Origin: DATKYV01 sp035528275
Lineage (GTDB): Bacteria; Acidobacteriota; Terriglobia; UBA7540
Direction of reading: 5' to 3'
DNA length: 28,714 nt
Assembly: GCA_035528275.1 (NCBI GenBank)
Contig: DATKYV010000203.1
Location: 1 to 28,714 of the forward strand
In this document: one piece after another, positions 24,890 through 28,714 of the stretch
How the letters are laid out: every line of letters starts with the position of its first letter
Numbering within the stretch: position 1 is the stretch's first letter
Translations under genes and position numbers: made by a program
Notes under the pieces: model-generated
The model's database searches: none
What the model saw: only the letters and a program-made list of their open reading frames with translations
What the model was told of the DNA's origin: nothing

Positions 24890-25477
24890 TCATCGGGCGG
24901 GAGCGGGAGGCGCGGGGTGTTTGTCCACTATCACTTCGAAGTTGGCATTGCGCAGCAGGGTCTCTGTGGTCCGCCCCAGCGGGTCCGCAAAGTGGCTGCG
25001 CGCCGGGTTCATGCCGATGACCACCAGATCCACTCCCAGGTCCTGCGCGGTCCGCAATATCCCCCGCCCCGCCTGGCGGTCGCGCTCCACGCGCGGGATG
25101 GCTTCCAGATTGTGCAACTCCACAATCTCCGTGCTTCGTTGCATGGCTTTCTGTGCTTTTTCCTCTTCCTGCGGCAAGGGTGTGTTGAGGGAGAGGGTCA
25201 GTGGAATTTCCAGGACGTAGGTGAGAACGATTTGCGACTTCTGCTCCTGGCCCAGGCGGCAGGCAAGCTCCACGGCACGCTCGTCGTGCTCGGCGCCTCG
25301 CGTGGGCACCATAATCCTCTTGATGCCGCTCACGCTGCGCCTCGCGTGCGCCACCTCGAGGGCGATGGGAGCCGGAACGCGGAACATCCAGACGAGCAGA
25401 CCCCCCATCAGGGCGCCAAACAGGACGGCGAGGAAGATCCCTATGGGGTCCAGAACCAGCGTGCTATCCGTGGCCAT
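24890..25477 (-). CDS. Membrane-anchored universal stress protein (UspA domain)
   Basis: A protein of 195 residues with one N-terminal membrane helix (about 12-33), followed by a UspA domain beginning IKRIMVPTRG (52-61). DLGVDLVVIGMN and LLRNANFEVIVDK correspond to the last strands of the fold. The usual ATP signature G-2x-G-9x-G-S/T is incomplete (GMNPARSHFADPLGRT), so nucleotide binding is doubtful. I chose the ATG at 25477; longer starts give a Cys/Trp/Arg-rich leader without family likeness. The start overlaps the preceding 72-residue membrane protein by 14 bases, so the two are probably co-translated. With trkA next, a role linked to ion transport is possible but not shown. Confidence 0.8.
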   Translation of the reverse strand: MATDSTLVLDPIGIFLAVLFGALMGGLLVWMFRVPAPIALEVAHARRSVSGIKRIMVPTRGAEHDERAVELACRLGQEQKSQIVLTYVLEIPLTLSLNTPLPQEEEKAQKAMQRSTEIVELHNLEAIPRVERDRQAGRGILRTAQDLGVDLVVIGMNPARSHFADPLGRTTETLLRNANFEVIVDKHPAPPAPAR

Positions 25478-25682
25478 TGCCAGCGGCACGTCTTCGCATC
25501 TCCCTTCTTGCCAGCAGCAACCGATACCCGCCAAAAACCAGCAAGCCCGTCCCCAGCAAACCCGCCGCGAGCGGGGCCTGCCCCAGGAACGTGCGAAGCA
25601 GAAGAGCCCCTCCCGCCACGCAGAAGAGCACACTGTTGATCAGCAACACGCGGTCTCGCCAGTTGAGCTTGACGGAATGCAT
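25464..25682 (-). CDS. Small two-helix membrane protein
   Basis: A 72-residue protein I do not recognise. Two hydrophobic helices (about 13-30 and 38-56) are separated by a short turn. The N-terminus and the Arg-rich end (LLLARREMRRR) would place both termini in the cytoplasm. It starts 30 bases after the pepA stop and its end overlaps the UspA-domain gene by 14 bases. The tight packing argues that it is a real gene and perhaps a partner of the anchored stress protein. Confidence 0.6.
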   Translation of the reverse strand: MHSVKLNWRDRVLLINSVLFCVAGGALLLRTFLGQAPLAAGLLGTGLLVFGGYRLLLARREMRRRAAGNGHG

Positions 25683-25712
25683 CCCCAGCCTTTCCGCTTC
25701 GAGCCGCCGGGA

Positions 25713-27203
25713 CTACGCCGGCAGGTTGGAAAGCAGGTGGACGAGCGTCCGCACCCCCGCGCCCGTCGGGCCCTTGGCCAGATAAGGCTTCTCGTCATTC
25801 GACCACCGAGTCCCGGCGATGTCCAGATGGACCCAGGGAGTGTCGCCGGCGAACTCGCCGACGAACATGGCGGCGGTGATGGCGCCGCCGTATCGTCCCC
25901 CCGTGTTCGCCAAGTCGGCGATGGAGCTCTTGTAGAGGTCGCGGTAGTCCTCGTCCACCGGCATATGCCACATCTTCTCGCCGACCGCGGCAGCACTGCC
26001 TAGGACGCGTTCCACCCATTCCTTGCTCCAGCCGAAGACGCCGGTGGTGATATTTCCCAGGGCGATCATGATGGCGCCGGTGAGGGTGGCGGCGTCGATC
26101 AGCACCGAGCAGCCCAACTGGCGAGCGTAGGTCAGCGCGTCGGCGAGCACCAGCCGCCCCTCGGCGTCGGTATTCAGGATCTCAATGGTCTTTCCGGACA
26201 AAGATGTGATCACATCTCCGGGCTTGTAGGCCTTGCCGCTCGGCATGTTCTCAGTGGCGGGGACCAATGCCACAACGCGCGCCACCGGCTTGAGCTGGGC
26301 AATCGCCTGCATCACCCCCAGCATCATCGCTCCGCCTGCCATGTCCGTCTTCATTTCGTGCATGTTTTCGCTGGGCTTGATGGAGATTCCGCCGGTATCG
26401 AAGGTGATGCCTTTTCCGACCAAGCCGATCAGTTCCGCGTGGGCGGCGTCCGGATGCGCGTAGTTGAGCACAATCAGCTTGGCCGGCTCGTCGCTTCCCT
26501 GGGCGACCGCCCAAAACGCCCCCATTTTGAGGTCGCGGATCTCCTCCGGCCCCAGGACGCGGCAGTCCAATCCGAAGTGCCCCGCCATCTGCTGGGCGCG
26601 CAGCGCCAGGGATGTCGGGGTCATGCGGTTGGAGGGTTCATTCACAAGGTCGCGACTGAAGTTCTGCGCCTCGGCGATTACGCGCCCTCTTTCCAGCGCT
26701 GCCACGGCCGCCTCATCCGAGCTTCCACCGCCGGTCGCGAGCTCCAGCCGGTCGATTCGCCGCTCACTTTCCCGTTCCGTACGGTAGCAGTCCGCGTCGT
26801 AGTCGCCCGCGATGGCTCCCTCCGCGATGGCCTGAACCGCTCCCGGAGGGACTTCCCCGCTGTCGAGCACCCACGCCAAGTCGTGGATGCCTCGTCCTCG
26901 AACGTAGCGCACCGCCGTTCCCACGAGTCGGCGCAAATGCGCATCGCCAGACTTTTCCTTCTTCCCCGCTCCCACCACGAGCAGCTTGCGAGCCGCAAGC
27001 CCCGCTGGCCGGTGGACGAGCGTGCACTCATACGATTTTCCGGTGAGTTCACCGCTGGTCTGCAATTCATCGAGCAGCGCTCGTGTTTCGGCCGGAAGAC
27101 GCTGCGCGGTTCCGGTGGCGGCCGCCGCTCCTTCGAAGCCGTAAACCACAACCACCGAGCTGGGAAGTTGGACGAGAGGCTCGTGTGAAAAGTCGATTTT
27201 CAA
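25713..27203 (-). CDS. pepA: Leucyl aminopeptidase, family M17
   Basis: Cytosolic two-metal aminopeptidase removing N-terminal residues from peptides, 496 residues and usual length. The N-terminal M17 domain (1-160) is followed by the catalytic domain. Metal and catalytic residues are visible: Lys264 and Asp269 in GKGITFDTGG, Asp287 in KTDMAGG, and Asp346, Glu348 and Arg350 in the family signature NTDAEGRL (344-351). Some M17 proteins also bind DNA at recombination sites; nothing here tests that. It lies 39 bases downstream of smpB on the same strand and is probably co-transcribed. Confidence 0.97.
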   Translation of the reverse strand: MKIDFSHEPLVQLPSSVVVVYGFEGAAAATGTAQRLPAETRALLDELQTSGELTGKSYECTLVHRPAGLAARKLLVVGAGKKEKSGDAHLRRLVGTAVRYVRGRGIHDLAWVLDSGEVPPGAVQAIAEGAIAGDYDADCYRTERESERRIDRLELATGGGSSDEAAVAALERGRVIAEAQNFSRDLVNEPSNRMTPTSLALRAQQMAGHFGLDCRVLGPEEIRDLKMGAFWAVAQGSDEPAKLIVLNYAHPDAAHAELIGLVGKGITFDTGGISIKPSENMHEMKTDMAGGAMMLGVMQAIAQLKPVARVVALVPATENMPSGKAYKPGDVITSLSGKTIEILNTDAEGRLVLADALTYARQLGCSVLIDAATLTGAIMIALGNITTGVFGWSKEWVERVLGSAAAVGEKMWHMPVDEDYRDLYKSSIADLANTGGRYGGAITAAMFVGEFAGDTPWVHLDIAGTRWSNDEKPYLAKGPTGAGVRTLVHLLSNLPA

Positions 27204-27242
27204 CGGATTGTCACTACTCCTCGATTAGATCCCCGCCGAAAC

Positions 27243-27728
27243 TCACCTCTGGCGTCTGCGATGTTCCTGAATATCCTGTTTCGCTTCTCGATCGATGGTC
27301 CGGCGGCGCTCGGTCTCGCGCCGGTCATAGACTTTCTTGCCTTTCGCCAGTGCAATCTCACATTTGATGAGGTTCTTCTTCAAATAGAGCCGCGTGGGAA
27401 TCAACGTCAGGCCCTTTTCCTGAGTACGGCCGCTCAGCTTGTCAATCTCCCGGCGTCGCAGCAACAGCCGCCGCTCGCGCAGCGGTTGGTGATTGAAGTA
27501 GCTCCCGGCGCTGTAGGGGCTGATGTGGCAGGCGACAAGCCAGACCTCACCCTTCCTCACCACCGCGTAGCTGTCCTTCAGATTCGCCTGCCCCTCGCGA
27601 ATCGATTTCACTTCGGTGCCGGTCAATTCGATTCCCGTTTCGAACTTCTCCTGCAGGTGGTAAAAATGGGGCGCCTGCCGGTTTACCGCGAGGTTTTTTC
27701 TTTCCGGGTGAGCAGGTCGAGCTGACAC
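27243..27728 (-). CDS. smpB: SsrA-binding protein SmpB
   Basis: Partner of tmRNA in ribosome rescue, 161 residues. The start is followed by NRQAPHFYHLQEKFETGIEL-type sequence of the OB fold. The block GTEVKSIREGQANLKDSY (37-54), ISPYS and the basic C-terminal tail DRRETERRRTIDREAKQDI are typical. Start is GTG at 27728 with AGGGGA about five bases upstream. It begins an apparent smpB-pepA unit. The ssrA gene itself is not in the window. Confidence 0.96.
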   Translation of the reverse strand: MSARPAHPERKNLAVNRQAPHFYHLQEKFETGIELTGTEVKSIREGQANLKDSYAVVRKGEVWLVACHISPYSAGSYFNHQPLRERRLLLRRREIDKLSGRTQEKGLTLIPTRLYLKKNLIKCEIALAKGKKVYDRRETERRRTIDREAKQDIQEHRRRQR

Positions 27729-27767
27729 TTTCCCCTATCCCGTTCCGGTAGGTTTCCAAAACCGTGC

Positions 27768-27776
27768 ATGTTAGCA
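27768..27776 (-). promoter_or_regulatory. Extended -10 promoter candidate for smpB-pepA
   Basis: On the minus strand TGC-TAACAT (27776-27768), about 40 bases before the GTG start, with no good -35. It overlaps a short palindrome GTGC-N6-GCAC (27764-27777) that could be an operator; that is speculation. Confidence 0.42.
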
Positions 27777-27878
27777 CAGCCTCGCTTGAAACGGAAAAGA
27801 AGGCGAACGGGAATTCCCCAGACCTGAGAACTCCTGTCCCCTGAGCGTAACGTAGAAAGCAAGTGGAAAGAAAAGGCG

Positions 27879-27907
27879 TTGTGAAATGGTCTGGGTCCCG
27901 GTATAAT
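27879..27907 (+). promoter_or_regulatory. Sigma70-type promoter of tRNA-fMet
   Basis: TTGTGA (27879-27884), exact 17-base spacer, TATAAT (27902-27907). The normal start distance puts +1 at about 27912-27916, at the mature 5' end of the tRNA (27913). Confidence 0.72.
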
Positions 27908-27912
27908 CAATC

Positions 27913-27989
<77 letters not shown>

Positions 27990-27990
27990 T

Positions 27991-28032
27991 GGGCGCTTTT
28001 CGGGAATACCGGGAAGCGCCCTTCTTGCTTTC
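27991..28032 (+). terminator. Terminator of tRNA-fMet
   Basis: GGGCGCTT/AAGCGCCC stem (27991-27998 and 28014-28021) with an inner CGG/CCG pairing and a T-rich tail TTCTTGCTTT. It begins one base after the CCA end. Confidence 0.75.
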
Positions 28033-28064
28033 AGTTACGGGTTGAGCCGCCATAGCCACCTTTC

Positions 28065-28714
28065 CTATTGGATCGCTGCCTTCTTGTTCTTGTTCTCGGA
28101 ATTGAGAACATTTGAGAACAGATCGCCGTAGATCGCCCGCTCCACGGCGAGAGCAGCTTCACGCTCCGACTCTTGCGTTGTGTGGGTGTAGATGTCAGCA
28201 GTCGTGCTGAGGTTGGAATGGCCCAATAACTTCTGAGCCAGTTTCAAATTGCCGGTCTCCGCGTTGATGAAGCTCCCGACCGAATGCCGGAATCTGTGAA
28301 ATCCCGCCGAACGCGAGGCGCGCGGGATGCCGAGGCGGTCCAACACCGGGTAGAGCACGTCCCGTCTTAGCACGTCGGGGTCTGGTGTCGAGCCATCGGG
28401 CTTTGAGAACACGAAGTCCTCTGGCCCGATGTGCTGGGAGTTCTGAATGTGGTTCGTCAGAGCCTCCGCCAAGGCTTTTCCAAAAAGCACCGTTCGGAAA
28501 CTGCCTTCGGTCTTGGGGGTCACTAGCTGGCCGTGCCACAGGCTTTGCTCGATTCGCAGCTTCTTCCCATCGAAGTCGATGTGCTTCCACTGCAAAGCAA
28601 GCAACTCGCCTAATCGCGCTCCCGTCAAGGCCGCACACGCGAACAAGGCTCGATATCGCTCAGGGGCTGAGCCGATGATCGCCCTGACCTGTTCAGTGGT
28701 CCAAGCTGGCTTTT
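28065..28714 (-). CDS. Tyrosine recombinase/integrase, C-terminal part (runs off right edge)
   Basis: The frame is open to the window edge and shows about 216 residues, the catalytic domain of a phage-type integrase. The first catalytic Arg is in LTGARLGELLALQW, a Lys in TPKTEGSFRTV, His-x-x-Arg in FHRFRHS, the second His in LLGHSNLSTT and the nucleophile Tyr in ADIYTHT. The set is complete, so the gene looks active. The N-terminal DNA-binding domains are outside the window. The stop codon lies 75 bases from the 3' end of tRNA-fMet, the classic layout of an island or prophage inserted at a tRNA. An internal TTG at 28646 is not the start; coding similarity continues beyond it. Confidence 0.9.
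   Translation of the reverse strand, partial: KPAWTTEQVRAIIGSAPERYRALFACAALTGARLGELLALQWKHIDFDGKKLRIEQSLWHGQLVTPKTEGSFRTVLFGKALAEALTNHIQNSQHIGPEDFVFSKPDGSTPDPDVLRRDVLYPVLDRLGIPRASRSAGFHRFRHSVGSFINAETGNLKLAQKLLGHSNLSTTADIYTHTTQESEREAALAVERAIYGDLFSNVLNSENKNKKAAIQ

Noticed and set aside
28644..28646. TTG as the start of the integrase
   Set aside because: The frame stays open to the window edge with continuing integrase-like sequence, so the gene is truncated by the window.

Overview
The window is GC-rich, densely coded bacterial chromosome. The gene set and order suggest an Acidobacteriota (Terriglobia-like) genome: pilB-pilT-pilC-pilS-pilR-pilA in one row, an NtrY/NtrX pair, and a phoH-ybeY-corC-era cluster. 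That assignment rests on remembered gene order, not on a marker tree.

Left third (1-8826), minus strand: a type IV pilus locus in three apparent transcription units. pilB-pilT-pilC run from a sigma70-type promoter (8798-8826) to a composite hairpin terminator (4410-4452). The sensor kinase/regulator pair pilS-pilR has its own -10/-35 (4306-4334). The major pilin pilA has a sigma54-type -24/-12 element (897-912), upstream half-sites of the type reported for PilR, and a strong intrinsic terminator (294-326). The first codons of a second prepilin-like gene run off the left edge (1-34).

Middle (8907-13407), plus strand: an unusual endonuclease III-related HhH-GPD glycosylase, closely followed by an NtrY-type kinase and an NtrX-type sigma54 activator. 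Converging on it (13531-17520, minus) is a ribosome/RNA housekeeping operon, phoH-ybeY-corC-era, from a clear promoter at 17492-17520. Two paired-palindrome REP-like elements (15823-15870 and 17532-17587) share one architecture; the first encodes the tail of YbeY.

Right third: a membrane-anchored TolB-like beta-propeller protein (minus) is divergent from an APC-type permease (plus), followed by argS with a structured leader. After a 442-base gene-free convergent gap comes a minus-strand series: smpB, pepA, a 72-residue membrane protein, a membrane-anchored universal-stress protein and a compact TrkA. The right edge has an initiator tRNA-Met with promoter and terminator. Next to it lies the C-terminal part of a tyrosine recombinase that continues past the window, suggesting the end of an integrated element using the tRNA as attachment site.

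I see no CRISPR array, insertion sequence or rRNA. The most interesting signals are the paired palindromes, the altered active site and Fe-S motif of the glycosylase, the sigma54 pilin promoter, the hidden second prepilin and the tRNA/integrase junction.
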